Positions 1 to 8,900 of a stretch of 64,000 nucleotides of DNA are shown one piece after another. The position numbers were made by a program, and so were the translations under genes. The stretch's first letter is position 1; each line of letters begins with the position of its first letter. Origin of the DNA: JAVVXB01 sp036651815 (lineage in GTDB: Bacteria > Bacillota > Clostridia > Christensenellales > CAG-138); assembly GCA_036651815.1 (NCBI GenBank), contig JAVVXB010000012.1, positions 1 to 64,000 of the forward strand, in the 5' to 3' direction. Below the pieces are notes generated by a model. It was not told where the DNA came from. It worked only from the letters and a program-made list of their open reading frames with translations, and did no database searches.

Positions 1-312
1 CGCCGACGTCCTGCCAGTCGCTCCCCCAGCGGGGAGCGTGGATTGAAATATTATGGGCGAACCTCCTTAAATCTCTATGAGGTGTCGCTCCCCCCGCGGG
101 GAGCGTGGATTGAAATTCCATCCTGCCTCGATGCCCTCGCCAGCCTTGATGTCGCTCCCCCCGCGGGGAGCGTGGATTGAAATGTCCTCAGAGTGATGCG
201 AATATTCGCAAGCGCGGTCGCTCCCCCCGCGGGGAGCGTGGATTGAAATACGCCCAGCGCGGGGTTTGCATAGTACAGCTTGCGTCGCTCCCCCCGCGGG
301 GAGCGTGGATTG
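1..312 (+). CRISPR. CRISPR array, type I-C-like, leader-distal end
   Basis: Five repeats start at 17, 84, 151, 217 and 284. Full copies are 33 bp, begin GTCGCTCCCC, contain an inverted repeat around CCCGCGGG, and end in GGATTGAAAT. Four complete spacers of 33-34 bp lie at 50-83, 117-150, 184-216 and 250-283; positions 1-16 are part of a fifth. Copies two to four are identical. The first differs by one base in the loop (CCAGC for CCCGC). The last stops after GTGGATTG at 312 and lacks the final GAAAT. This repeat family is typical of subtype I-C. With this orientation the degenerate copy marks the leader-distal end, so leader and cas genes should lie upstream of position 1. No spacer matches anything else I could see in the window. 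Confidence 0.96.
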
Positions 313-539
313 CTCTGATCTTTACCACCACATTGACAATTTGCAAAAAACGCAATGAATCAATGCTAGCTATTGATGACGTTGCAAGAAAATGACGCAA
401 ACAATGAACTGATGATAGTGGGGAGTCAGCACTATTGCGGACTTTGCAACAGACTGCTGCAAAAGATTCGCTTTACAACAATCCTGAAACGGTCGTGGCA
501 AAGCGTGGGCATTTGCGGATTGTTCAGACTACATTGTGT

Positions 540-568
540 TTGATATATATCCAAATCTGTTGTATCAT
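540..568 (+). promoter_or_regulatory. Sigma-A-type promoter of the methyltransferase-hslO operon
   Basis: TTGATA at 540-545 and TATCAT at 563-568 are separated by 17 bp and lie about 37 bp ahead of the first start codon. The 313-539 stretch between this promoter and the CRISPR end shows no gene. Confidence 0.55.
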
Positions 569-604
569 ACTGAAAGAATCTTTTGGAAAGGGGCGCAGTT
601 TAGG

Positions 605-1363
605 ATGCTGGACGCCTATTCGGTTTTCGCAGATTTTTATGATACGCTGATGGATGATGTCGATTATGATGCGTGGTGCGCGTACCTTGTACGTTTGTTG
701 CAGGGGTGTGCGGACAATGCAAACATTCAATCGGTGGTGGACTGCGCTTGCGGTACGGGCAACATTTCCGTGAGACTGGCGGAACGCGGATATCATGTCA
801 CCGGTTCGGATATTTCAGAAGATATGCTCAGAAATGCACAGGAGAAAGCCATGTCACGTGGACTGCGGATTCCATTTGTTCGTCAGGACATGCGGCGGTT
901 GACCGTACATCGCAAACAGGATGCGGTGCTGGCTTGCTGCGATGGGGTAAACTATCTGAATTCGATGGAACAGGTTGCCGATTTTTTTTCAGCGGCATGC
1001 CAAGTGCTTCGGCCGGGCGGACTGTTGCTGTTCGATCTGTCTACGCCATATAAGCTGGAGCAGGTACTTGGCACGCATACCTATGGGGAAGATACCAAAT
1101 GCTGCACGTACCTATGGCAGAATGTATTTGATCCAAAGAGCCGGCTACTGGAGATGCATCTTATTTTTTTTGTACCGGAACCGAATGGTTCCTACCGTCG
1201 CTTTGACGAAATACACGTACAGCGCGCTCATGAAATCGATGAGATCAATGTGCTACTACGGGATAAAGGGTTTCTTGTGGAGGGCGTGTTCGATGCATTT
1301 ACGACCGATCCGCCTTGCCCGGATTCGGAAAGGATACAATGGATTGCAAGGAGAAACCCATAA
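605..1363 (+). CDS. Class I SAM-dependent methyltransferase
   Basis: A 252-residue Rossmann-fold methyltransferase. Motif I is VVDCACGTGN followed by an acidic strand end (GSDIS), which is the S-adenosylmethionine pocket. A later RPGGLLLFDL stretch matches the post-motif region of small-molecule methyltransferases (Methyltransf_25/11 type). The start at 605 is preferred over an in-frame start at 536, because GGAAAGGGG lies 11 bases upstream and the family does not need the longer N-terminus. Its stop overlaps the ATG of hslO by one base, so the two are translationally coupled. The substrate cannot be told from sequence; neighbouring genes are housekeeping. Confidence 0.85.
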   Translation: MLDAYSVFADFYDTLMDDVDYDAWCAYLVRLLQGCADNANIQSVVDCACGTGNISVRLAERGYHVTGSDISEDMLRNAQEKAMSRGLRIPFVRQDMRRLTVHRKQDAVLACCDGVNYLNSMEQVADFFSAACQVLRPGGLLLFDLSTPYKLEQVLGTHTYGEDTKCCTYLWQNVFDPKSRLLEMHLIFFVPEPNGSYRRFDEIHVQRAHEIDEINVLLRDKGFLVEGVFDAFTTDPPCPDSERIQWIARRNP

Positions 1364-2262
1364 TGGGTGATCGTCTGATCACCGCGCTGTGCGCGGATGC
1401 GATGGTGCGCATTGTTGCTATTTCTGGCGTTGAACTTGTTGCCGAGGCAAGACGCATTCATAAATTGTCCCGCGTGGGCACTGCGGCACTGGGACGGCAG
1501 TTGTTGATGACTGCAATTATGGCGGCTGATCTTAAAAACGAGACTGATCGTGTATCGACAATTGTTAAGGGCGGAGGCCCGGGTGGAAACCTTGTCTGCA
1601 CCGGAAACCCGGAGCTGGAGGTAAAGGGCACAGTTGCGCACCCGGAGGTGGAGCTGCCGCCCAAGATGAACGGCAAGCTGGACGTTTCCGGATTTGTCGG
1701 CGCAGATGGTCAGGTGACGGTGGTGCGGGATCTATCCCTCAAGGAACCGTATGTTGGCACTTGCAATCTCGTATCCGGTGAAATTGCGGAAGATTTTGCT
1801 CAATATTATCTAACCAGCCAGCAACAGCCCTCCATTGTATATCTAGGCGTGCGGGAATGGGCGGAAAGCGGAACACTGCGTGCAGCGGGCGGCATGCTTG
1901 TGCAGCCCATGCCGTTCTGCCCAGACGAGACGGTCGACCTGCTGCAGGCACGTGCGGAAAGAATAACATCCTTATCCAAACAGCTGGATGAAGGAACGTC
2001 GTTGAATGAAATACTTATGGAACTGTTTGGCGACCTGGATCTTGTGATTATGGCGGAGAGACGGCCGCGCTATCACTGCGATTGCAGTCGGCACAGAATT
2101 GAACAAGCGCTCATATCGGTGGGCGCGGAGGAACTCAAGGACATGATCGAACACGACCATGGGGCCGAGGTGCAGTGCCACTTTTGCAACCGAACATATC
2201 GGTTCAGCGAGGCGCAACTGACCGCATTACTGTGGGCATCGATCCCAAAGAAGGAAACATGA
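1363..2262 (+). CDS. hslO: Hsp33 redox-regulated chaperone
   Basis: A 299-residue Hsp33. This cytoplasmic holdase is switched on when oxidation releases its zinc and forms disulfides. The C-terminal zinc centre is complete: Cys239 and Cys241 (HCDCS), Cys272 and Cys275 (CHFC). The N-terminal domain has the family GGPGGN and GFVG motifs. The start at 1363 overlaps the previous stop and has AAGGAGA 9 bases upstream; a start at 1315 would add 16 non-family residues. Its 3' end overlaps the next ATG in an ATGA junction. An oxidative-stress chaperone is ordinary in an anaerobe that meets occasional oxygen. Confidence 0.96.
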   Translation: MGDRLITALCADAMVRIVAISGVELVAEARRIHKLSRVGTAALGRQLLMTAIMAADLKNETDRVSTIVKGGGPGGNLVCTGNPELEVKGTVAHPEVELPPKMNGKLDVSGFVGADGQVTVVRDLSLKEPYVGTCNLVSGEIAEDFAQYYLTSQQQPSIVYLGVREWAESGTLRAAGGMLVQPMPFCPDETVDLLQARAERITSLSKQLDEGTSLNEILMELFGDLDLVIMAERRPRYHCDCSRHRIEQALISVGAEELKDMIEHDHGAEVQCHFCNRTYRFSEAQLTALLWASIPKKET

Positions 2263-3968
2263 CGGATTTGCAAAAAGGAAAAATCATACCGTTTGCCCAA
2301 GGCTCATCCTTTTATATGAAGCGTGGTGCAAAAGAAATGGAGAAGAACGATCTGCTGGCGGCACTCAACCGCTATCGGCAGGCGTATCTTTCCGCACCCG
2401 ATCAAGCCGAGCCCTGCCTTGCCGTATCGGAAATACTGAGCCAGATGCAGCGGTTTGAGGAGAGCAACCGTATGCTGTTGCTGCTCATGTCGTCCGGTAA
2501 CGGAACGCCGGAATGTTTTTTTGGCTTAGCGTGCAATTATTTTGGCATGCGTGAATATGATGGCGCTGCCGAAAGCCTTGAAAACTACCTGGAAGCGGAT
2601 CCGGATGGCCCATTTGCCATGGAAGCGGAAGACTTCTTGGATATGATCGACGATGACGATGCCATGTATGAGATGACCGGCCTTAAAACAGATGCCGACT
2701 ATGACGACAGTGCCTCGTGCATGTTTGCACAAAATCTTATGAACGCGGGTGACTATGCCGGCGCTGTGCGTGAGTTGAGCAGTCAGGTTGAGAAAACCAC
2801 GGATTCGCTGATGGTTCAGAACCAACTGGCCATTGCTTATTTTTGCAATGGGGAGCGTAATCGTGCACTGGGGCTGACGACGGCAATTCTGGCCGACCAC
2901 CCGAAAAACGTGCAGGCGCTTTGCAACATGGCGCTTTGTCTACATGAAACGGGCGACGAAAAAGGTGCGATGGAGCATCTGTGTGTTGCAGAAACGCTCA
3001 AAACGGAGCTGCCGGAGGAACTGCATAATATCTGCGTGTTGGAACTGGAGCTTGGACGGTATGAAAAAGCGTTGGCTACACTCAAACATTTACTGCAAAT
3101 ACTGCCCTATGATGAAAACATTCTCCATAAGATGGGCTACTGCTGCTATATGCTTGGCGATACAGCCGGTGCGCAGGACTGCTATCGACGTATTTTGAAG
3201 ATACAACCGGCGGATACGATCGCAAAATATTACTTAAACCAGAGTAAGAAAACTGGCCTTGATGAAAAGATCGTGCGTGCACATTGGATGATTCCGTATC
3301 AGGTTCCGTTTTCGGAGGCGTTTCGCAGGCTTAATCAAATTAACAAATTTTTGGCGCTGCCGCCGGATGAGCTGCTGGTGCTATGGCAGAAGGATGCACA
3401 TATGCAGCAATTGCTTCAGTGGGCACTGTCACTGCCGGAAGCGCGTGTAAAAAAGTCTATGTTGTCTCTGTTGTTCAGCTTTGGAGATGAACGGGCGCAA
3501 TGGATGCTGCGGGATTACCTGCTGCGCACAGATCAACCGGACGATCTCAAACGCGTTGTGTTTGGCATGCTCAAGCGGCTTAGCGCACCAGAACCGTACA
3601 TGGCGTATCTCAACGGCCAATGGATACAGGGGCGCGTGAACATGCTGGAATTCCCATATAAGCTGCCGGCATCGTATGAAAACGTTGTACAACTGCTTTT
3701 GCAGTATATGGTGGGCGTGCGGGAAGAAGACTGCGTTGCCGCTGCTGCCGGTATTTTTCACAACTATATCGAAAGTCTCCAGCAGGAATTCCCACGGATT
3801 TCCGTCACGCAGGAGCTTTCCCTTGCGGCTGCACTGGAATATCTTGCTTGCAAACAATGCGGCGTTGATATTTCTGAAAGTGAAATCGAGAAGGCCTACC
3901 GCATTTCCAGCACAAGGTTGCATAATGCGCTTACGAAATTAGGACCCTTTGCAAAGGAGCAAACATGA
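2259..3968 (+). CDS. TPR-repeat protein
   Basis: A 569-residue soluble protein. The first ~380 residues consist of tetratricopeptide helices, with repeated A-x-x-x-Y/L spacing such as GDYAGAVREL, GRYEKALATL and GDTAGAQDCYRRIL. This is a protein-protein interaction scaffold. The C-terminal ~190 residues are helical, with no domain I recognise. The start is fixed by the ATGA overlap with hslO. The 3' end again overlaps the next gene (ATGA at 3965). Sitting inside a tight operon with Hsp33 and an rRNA methyltransferase suggests a quality-control or ribosome-linked job, but that is inference from position only. Confidence 0.85.
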   Translation: MTDLQKGKIIPFAQGSSFYMKRGAKEMEKNDLLAALNRYRQAYLSAPDQAEPCLAVSEILSQMQRFEESNRMLLLLMSSGNGTPECFFGLACNYFGMREYDGAAESLENYLEADPDGPFAMEAEDFLDMIDDDDAMYEMTGLKTDADYDDSASCMFAQNLMNAGDYAGAVRELSSQVEKTTDSLMVQNQLAIAYFCNGERNRALGLTTAILADHPKNVQALCNMALCLHETGDEKGAMEHLCVAETLKTELPEELHNICVLELELGRYEKALATLKHLLQILPYDENILHKMGYCCYMLGDTAGAQDCYRRILKIQPADTIAKYYLNQSKKTGLDEKIVRAHWMIPYQVPFSEAFRRLNQINKFLALPPDELLVLWQKDAHMQQLLQWALSLPEARVKKSMLSLLFSFGDERAQWMLRDYLLRTDQPDDLKRVVFGMLKRLSAPEPYMAYLNGQWIQGRVNMLEFPYKLPASYENVVQLLLQYMVGVREEDCVAAAAGIFHNYIESLQQEFPRISVTQELSLAAALEYLACKQCGVDISESEIEKAYRISSTRLHNALTKLGPFAKEQT

Positions 3969-5077
3969 AATATATCGCAACCTGTAAACTGGGACTGGAA
4001 TCGCTGGTTACGCGCCAGCTGCATGATCTCGGAATCAACGTTGAAAAAACGGAAGACGCCCGCGTAACCTTCTATGGCGATTATGCCGATATGATGCGTG
4101 CGCTGCTTTGGTTACGCACAGCGGAACGAATTCTACTGGTTATTGGCTCTTTTCCCGCAACTACCTTTGATGAACTGTTTGAGCAGACCAAGGCACTTGA
4201 TTGGAAACCGTTCCTCACGCCCCATACGACGATTCATGTAAATGGAAAATCTGCCAAGAGCACCTTGTTTTCCGTATCGGACTGTCAGCGGATCGTCAAA
4301 AAGGCCATCGTGGAAAGCGTAAAATCCGCCTATCGATGCAACGACATTCCTGAAGGCGGCGAGGAGATCATCATCGAAATCGGAATTCTCCGCGATGAAG
4401 CGACGCTTGCGCTGGATTGCTGCGGAGCGGGGTTGTCACGTCGCGGATACCGCACCTTTAATGTCACGGCGCCGTTGGCCGAAACGATCGGTGCCGCCAT
4501 CGTATTACTGGCACGCTTTCATGCCGGTATTTCGCTGATCGACCCCATGTGCGGGAGCGGAACCATGCCGATTGAGGCGGCGATGATCGCACAGAATCGC
4601 GCACCAGGCCTGCTGCGTTCCTTTGCGGCAGAAAATTGGAAATTCGTGGAGCCTGCCCTTTGGGCACAGGCGCGTGAACAGGCCCGAGACAGCGCGAACA
4701 ACGAGCCGGTGGATATCCTCGGTTCGGATATTGATCCGCATTGCATCGACCTATGCAAAATGCACGCGAAAAAAGCCGGCGTCATGCTGAATTGGCAGAT
4801 ATGTCCCATCGCGGAGCTTTCCACGGAAAAACACAATGGGATATTCGTGTGCAATCCGCCCTATGGGGAACGAATGCTGGATAAAGTCGATGCGTTGGAA
4901 CTTTATCGGCAGATGCGCAGCGTATTTGCCACGATGCCCGATTGGTCAGTGAATATTATCACGAGCGTGGAACAGTTTGAACGCGTCTATGGACGGCGCG
5001 CAGATAAACGCAGAAAGCTCACCAACGGCGGCATGCAATGCAACCTGTATCAGTATTTTGGAGCGAGAGAAAAATGA
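3965..5077 (+). CDS. THUMP-domain rRNA N2-guanine methyltransferase (RlmL/YpsC family)
   Basis: A 370-residue protein. The N-terminal ~160 residues form a THUMP RNA-binding region. The methyltransferase domain has motif I DPMCGSGTMPIEAA, the acidic GSDIDP loop and the catalytic NPPYGERM (N/D-PP-Y/F). This combination defines the RlmL/YpsC family, which methylates the exocyclic amine of guanine in 23S rRNA. Length matches the ~375-residue Firmicutes YpsC form and lacks the second RlmK domain of E. coli RlmKL. It overlaps its upstream and downstream neighbours by four bases each, so it is the fourth cistron of one operon. The exact target base is not determinable here. Confidence 0.92.
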   Translation: MKYIATCKLGLESLVTRQLHDLGINVEKTEDARVTFYGDYADMMRALLWLRTAERILLVIGSFPATTFDELFEQTKALDWKPFLTPHTTIHVNGKSAKSTLFSVSDCQRIVKKAIVESVKSAYRCNDIPEGGEEIIIEIGILRDEATLALDCCGAGLSRRGYRTFNVTAPLAETIGAAIVLLARFHAGISLIDPMCGSGTMPIEAAMIAQNRAPGLLRSFAAENWKFVEPALWAQAREQARDSANNEPVDILGSDIDPHCIDLCKMHAKKAGVMLNWQICPIAELSTEKHNGIFVCNPPYGERMLDKVDALELYRQMRSVFATMPDWSVNIITSVEQFERVYGRRADKRRKLTNGGMQCNLYQYFGAREK

Positions 5078-6285
5078 AATATGCGGTAGTTTTGGGCGAC
5101 GGAATGGCGGATTATCCGGTTGAGGAATTAGGCGGGAAAACACCGCTTGAGGTGGCGAACCATCCGGCGATGGATTATCTTGCGCAAAACGGAACCTTTG
5201 GCCTTGTGCAAACCATACCGGAAGGAATGAATCCTGGTTCGGACACGGCGAATCTTGCCGTATTTGGTTATGATCCCCGGATTTACTACTCGGGGCGTTC
5301 ACCGTTGGAAGCGGCCAGCCTTGGCATTACACTGAATTTATCCGACGTGACATATCGATGTAATTTTGTGACGCTGTCCGGTTCTGACGACATGGAACAA
5401 ACCTGGATGCAGGACTATAGCGCGGGAGAAATCTCTTCCGCTGAGGCTGCACAACTGGTGACGATGCTCAACCTGGAGTTGGGGCGTGATGGCGTTGCAT
5501 TACATCCTGGGTTCTCTTATCGTCAATGCCTGGTTCTGCGCAACGCTGATACCGGTGCGCAACTGACACCACCGCACGATATATCCGGTCAATCGGTGCG
5601 GGGAAAGCTACCGTTCGGAACCAACGGTGCGTTGCTGTATTCCTGGATGGAACGCGCATACGCGATGCTGAGAAACCACCCGGTGAATCGCGCGCGAATA
5701 GCGGCGGGCAAGAACCCCGCCAATGCCATCTGGTTCTGGGGGGAGGGACGCAAACCGTCGTTGACGCCGTTTCTGGAGAAGAACGGTCTGCACGGCGCGG
5801 TTGTGTCTGCAGTCGATCTTGTACAGGGGATTGGCAAATGCGCTGAAATGCAGGTGCTCAAGGTCGACGGTGCAACCGGAACCTATACGACCAATTTTTC
5901 GGGAAAAGCGGAAGCGGCGATTCATGCACTGGCAACGGACTGCGACTATGTCTATATTCATCTGGAAGCGCCGGACGAATGCGGGCACCATCATCAGATT
6001 CCGGAGAAAATATTTTCGATCGAGCAGATTGACCAAAAGGTGCTTATTCCGGTTTTGCGTTATTTGGAAGACAGCGGAGAGGACTATACGGTGCTTCTAA
6101 TGCCCGATCATCCGACACCTTTATCGCTGCGCACGCATGTCAGCGACCCCGTGCCATACGTAATCTACCGCCGTGGTGACCATGCCGGCCATTGCTGCCG
6201 TTATACGGAACAGGATGCCGCAGCGACAAAGAATCTGATCACAGAGGGGCACACGCTAATGCAACGCATGATTTGTCCTACATAA
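5074..6285 (+). CDS. apgM: 2,3-bisphosphoglycerate-independent phosphoglycerate mutase (archaeal-type ApgM)
   Basis: A 403-residue member of the alkaline phosphatase superfamily that interconverts 3- and 2-phosphoglycerate in glycolysis and gluconeogenesis. The N-terminal metal motif LGDGMADYP, the SDTANLAV serine-nucleophile region, the FWGEGRKP segment and the C-terminal MPDHPTP / HLEAPDECGHH metal ligands are all present. Length fits the ApgM type, not the ~510-residue GpmI type. The ATG at 5074 overlaps the preceding stop (ATGA); the 5038 start would add 12 residues inside the previous gene. It is the last gene of the operon. Confidence 0.95.
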   Translation: MKYAVVLGDGMADYPVEELGGKTPLEVANHPAMDYLAQNGTFGLVQTIPEGMNPGSDTANLAVFGYDPRIYYSGRSPLEAASLGITLNLSDVTYRCNFVTLSGSDDMEQTWMQDYSAGEISSAEAAQLVTMLNLELGRDGVALHPGFSYRQCLVLRNADTGAQLTPPHDISGQSVRGKLPFGTNGALLYSWMERAYAMLRNHPVNRARIAAGKNPANAIWFWGEGRKPSLTPFLEKNGLHGAVVSAVDLVQGIGKCAEMQVLKVDGATGTYTTNFSGKAEAAIHALATDCDYVYIHLEAPDECGHHHQIPEKIFSIEQIDQKVLIPVLRYLEDSGEDYTVLLMPDHPTPLSLRTHVSDPVPYVIYRRGDHAGHCCRYTEQDAAATKNLITEGHTLMQRMICPT

Positions 6286-6311
6286 AACAATCAGAAAACG
6301 GATAAAAACGC

Positions 6312-6340
6312 TTGCAAAATCTATGCGGATAGTGTAAAGT
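6312..6340 (+). promoter_or_regulatory. Possible promoter of tRNA-Ser
   Basis: TTGCAA at 6312-6317 and a weak TAAAGT at 6335-6340, spaced 17 bp, end 23 bp before the tRNA. Confidence 0.4.
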
Positions 6341-6363
6341 AAACACCGCGTCAAGCGCTTAGT

Positions 6364-6453
6364 GGAGAGTTGGCTGAGTGGTCGAAGGCGCACGACTGGA
6401 AATCGTGTTTACGTGAAAGCGTAACTAGGGTTCAAATCCCTAACTCTCCGCCA
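6364..6453 (+). tRNA. tRNA-Ser (anticodon GGA)
   Basis: A 90-nt class II tRNA. The acceptor arm GGAGAGT pairs with ACTCTCC. The D-arm region is GGCTGAGTGGTCGAAGGC. The anticodon arm CACGA-CTGGAAA-TCGTG places GGA at the anticodon. A long variable arm follows, then the T-loop GGGTTCAAATCCC, discriminator G and an encoded CCA end. It reads UCC/UCU serine codons. Confidence 0.97.
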
Positions 6454-6463
6454 CACCGAAGTA

Positions 6464-6497
6464 AAACCCCTGAAAACATCAATGTTTTCGGGGGTTT
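6464..6497 (+). terminator. Rho-independent terminator after tRNA-Ser
   Basis: AAACCCCTGAAAACAT pairs with ATGTTTTCGGGGGTTT around a short loop, immediately after the tRNA. A modest T-rich tail follows. Confidence 0.75.
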
Positions 6498-6651
6498 CGG
6501 CATTTTAACGGAGACTTTTGTTTAGAGGCTTGGAGCGTGCAAAACAGAATTGTTAGAAATTTTCCCGTTTTCTGATTGACAAATCCTTTCTAACACAAAA
6601 GTATTGGCATTTTCTGAAATGTATAAATAGAACCCTCCAAAACCAAATTGT

Positions 6652-6804
6652 TTGAAAAATGAGAGAAAAGCCGATAAGAAGCTGCGCGAACTAATAAAAC
6701 AATATATAGCCAAGAGCAAAACGAACCTTGAAAGCAGGATTAAGAAAAGCGAGCAAGCGGAAGTGGACGAAATTGGTGACAAAGCGATCATCGTTGAAGA
6801 ATAA
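6652..6804 (+). pseudogene. Short lysine-rich reading-frame remnant
   Basis: An open frame of about 50 codons encodes a charged helical peptide (NERKADKKLRELIKQY early, DEIGDKAIIVEE at the end). There is no ribosome-binding site and no ATG, only a TTG at 6652. It runs 17 bases into the 3' end of the oppositely oriented regulator gene. I read it as the tail of a lost gene. It may also be chance. The rest of 6500-6787 shows nothing. Confidence 0.25.
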
Positions 6805-7471
6805 GCAAATGCTTTTGATAAGTGTCCCATTGGTGCGCTTCCATGACTGTAGCAGCAAAGACTTGGTTGTTGGCTTTGATTGCATCAATCATGCGTCCGT
6901 GAAAAAAGATACTATCAGTATAATCAAAAGAGGTGCATATTTGCAAAAAACTTTGCTCCAGATGCTGGAATATTAGTTCGGTTGCTTTCACAAACATGAT
7001 ATTGTCAGACATTTCGCAAATGACTTTATGGAATTGCAGATCATGCACAATTGCATTTTGCATGTCTCCGCTTGCATAGCATTCTTTCATCTGCTGAAAT
7101 TCGGAGATTAAGCTGTCTAGTTGTGCGTCGGTATGACGAAAACATGCTAATTTTACGCACTCTATTTGAATGCCCTTATGAAATTCGAAAATTTGCAGAT
7201 TATCTTCGGTTTCGAACATAATGGTGGGAACAAAATCGCTGAGTGTGGAAGAAACGCTATGTTTTTTCAGAACTGTACCCGAGCCTTTTTTTGTTTCAAT
7301 TAGGTCCAATGCTTTCAAACGAGCAATTGCTTGACGCACAGAGTTTCTACTGGCGTGAAATTTAATGGCCAGTTCGTTTTCGGTGGGAATCCGGTGTCCG
7401 GCTACCCATTCTCTGCAGACAATACATGAAATCATACCGTCAAAAATAGAATCAACTACACCTTTTTCCAT
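6788..7471 (-). CDS. GntR-family transcriptional regulator, FadR/FCD subfamily
   Basis: A 227-residue regulator. Residues ~5-70 form the winged helix (RIPTENELAIKFHASRNSVR then a KKGSGTV wing). Residues ~85-215 form the helical FCD ligand-binding domain, with the E-F/H-x3-H-type metal residues seen in FQ-HKVICEMS and GRMIDAIKANN-type segments. The ATG at 7471 was chosen over an upstream TTG at 7501, because a purine-rich GAAAGATGTGG precedes it. It is transcribed away from the sugar operon, and four operator-like sites lie in the shared gap. It most likely represses that operon and itself until a sugar or sugar acid binds. The ligand is unknown. Confidence 0.9.
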   Translation of the reverse strand: MEKGVVDSIFDGMISCIVCREWVAGHRIPTENELAIKFHASRNSVRQAIARLKALDLIETKKGSGTVLKKHSVSSTLSDFVPTIMFETEDNLQIFEFHKGIQIECVKLACFRHTDAQLDSLISEFQQMKECYASGDMQNAIVHDLQFHKVICEMSDNIMFVKATELIFQHLEQSFLQICTSFDYTDSIFFHGRMIDAIKANNQVFAATVMEAHQWDTYQKHLLILQR

Positions 7472-7557
7472 AATCAAACCACATCTTTCTACAGCGAGCA
7501 AGTATTATGCAAGTGCTTGTGAACAAATTCACGATGAGATTTTGCCCTGTGGATCAC

Positions 7558-7735
7558 TTGTACGACATAATTATAAAAGATGTAGGACAAATATGCAAGA
7601 GGAAAATGAAAATAACCATTAACATATAGGCAATAAAGTATTGACTTATCTATATATCATATTGTAATATGCATTTATGCAAATCGGTTCGTAAAATCAA
7701 TATTGTCCTACAAATATAACTAATATGTAGAACAA
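7558..7735. promoter_or_regulatory. Four FadR-type operator-like sites
   Basis: Sites matching WTGTnnnACA(A/T) lie at 7558-7568 (TTGTACGACAT), 7580-7590 (ATGTAGGACAA), 7703-7713 (TTGTCCTACAA) and 7725-7735 (ATGTAGAACAA). This agrees with the general FadR-subfamily operator TNGTNNNACNA. Two sites sit near the regulator's 5' end and two sit between the promoter and the start of the substrate-binding protein gene, where bound repressor would block RNA polymerase. Confidence 0.6.
7641..7670 (+). promoter_or_regulatory. Promoter of the sugar operon
   Basis: TTGACT at 7641-7646 and TAATAT at 7665-7670 with an 18-bp spacer, in an AT-rich stretch. Transcription would start near 7677, upstream of two of the operator-like sites. 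Confidence 0.6.
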
Positions 7736-7762
7736 ATTAAAAAAAACACTTAGGAGGAAATT

Positions 7763-8875
7763 ATGAAAAAAACGTTATTATCACTTCTGCTTGTTGCAAT
7801 GATGGTTGTGAGCTTTGCTGGATGCTCTGCAAACAGCACGCCCGCTCAGCAGCCGGCCGAAGCAACTGCGACAGATGCACCGCAGGCTGCGACCGAAACT
7901 GCCTCTGCCGAAACGGAAGCATCTACGCAGATTCAGCATACCGACGTGGAAATCAAGTGGCCGGCAATTATCGATGTAAACGAAGTTGTATTTGCCAATG
8001 AAAACTACAAGATCGCTTATGCCAACTGGAACGACGAAAACTCGATTTCCATTATCGTTCGCGACTCTGTTCTGGATGCATGCAAGTATTACGGCGTTGA
8101 ATGCATGATCTTCGATAACAAGCAAGATGCCAACCAGGCCATGACCAACTGCGAAACGGCAATCCAAGCGGGCGTTGATTACTACCTGAATTTTAACCAA
8201 GATGAATCCATCAATGCTGCAATTGCACAGAAGCTTGAGGTAGCCGGCATTCCCATGATTTCCATTCAGACCAAGGCCCGTAATGGCATCGACCCTGAGT
8301 ATCATATTGATAACTACAAATTCGGAACGCTTTGCGGCGAATTGATGGTGCAGGAAGCGGCCACCCGTTGGCCTGGCGAATCGCCAACCCTTTTTGTTGC
8401 AGGCCATCCGGAGAGCGGCGTGAACTTCATTCGCAGAGCCGACGGTTGCAAGACTTCTGTACTTGCCGCACTACCGAATGCCGAAGTCTTTGAAATCAGT
8501 ACGGAGGGCGACCCTGAAACAACGCGTCAACGCACGGCAGATTTTCTCACCGCACATCCCGAAGGAAAGATCATGATGTGGTGCCATATCGATCAAAACA
8601 CCATGGGCATGCTGGCTGCCGTCAAGGCCGCAGGTCGCATCAATGACGTCATCATCACGTCTTGCGGCGCTAACCCTGTGGTATTTGAAGAACTGAAAAA
8701 GGACGATTCCCCGATTCTGGGTACGGTTGCACAGTTCTCTGAACGCTTTGGCTGGGATTTGCTGCCCATGGTGCTTGAGCATCTAAACAATGGCACCAAG
8801 CCCGTGCTGGAGACCATTCCTCCGCTGGACATCATCACCAAGGACACCCTGTATACCTACTATCCGGAAGCGTAA
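7763..8875 (+). CDS. Sugar ABC transporter substrate-binding lipoprotein (type 1 periplasmic-binding fold)
   Basis: A 370-residue lipoprotein. A signal peptide (MKKTLLSLLLVAMMVV) ends in the lipobox SFAGC, so Cys20 is lipid-anchored outside the membrane. A low-complexity Ala/Thr/Glu linker runs to ~residue 55. A ribose/galactose-binding-type domain follows: YKIAYANWND, a DNKQDANQAMTNCETAI-type helix, and D-N-Y-K-F-G hinge segments. A strong AGGAGG precedes the start. It is the first gene of the operon and pairs with the ATPase and permease downstream. A long stem-loop after it probably keeps its mRNA more abundant than the rest. The family binds monosaccharides; the sugar cannot be read from sequence. 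Confidence 0.9.
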   Translation: MKKTLLSLLLVAMMVVSFAGCSANSTPAQQPAEATATDAPQAATETASAETEASTQIQHTDVEIKWPAIIDVNEVVFANENYKIAYANWNDENSISIIVRDSVLDACKYYGVECMIFDNKQDANQAMTNCETAIQAGVDYYLNFNQDESINAAIAQKLEVAGIPMISIQTKARNGIDPEYHIDNYKFGTLCGELMVQEAATRWPGESPTLFVAGHPESGVNFIRRADGCKTSVLAALPNAEVFEISTEGDPETTRQRTADFLTAHPEGKIMMWCHIDQNTMGMLAAVKAAGRINDVIITSCGANPVVFEELKKDDSPILGTVAQFSERFGWDLLPMVLEHLNNGTKPVLETIPPLDIITKDTLYTYYPEA

Positions 8876-8900
8876 AAACCGAATCATTATCGAATCTGCA

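Noticed and set aside
177..400. Open frames on both strands inside the CRISPR array
   Set aside because: They translate repeat units; no start signals, and the array explains the region.
6522..6830. 102-residue minus-strand frame rich in Ser/Phe/Leu
   Set aside because: No ribosome-binding site, composition like shadow translation, and it overlaps the regulator's 3' end.
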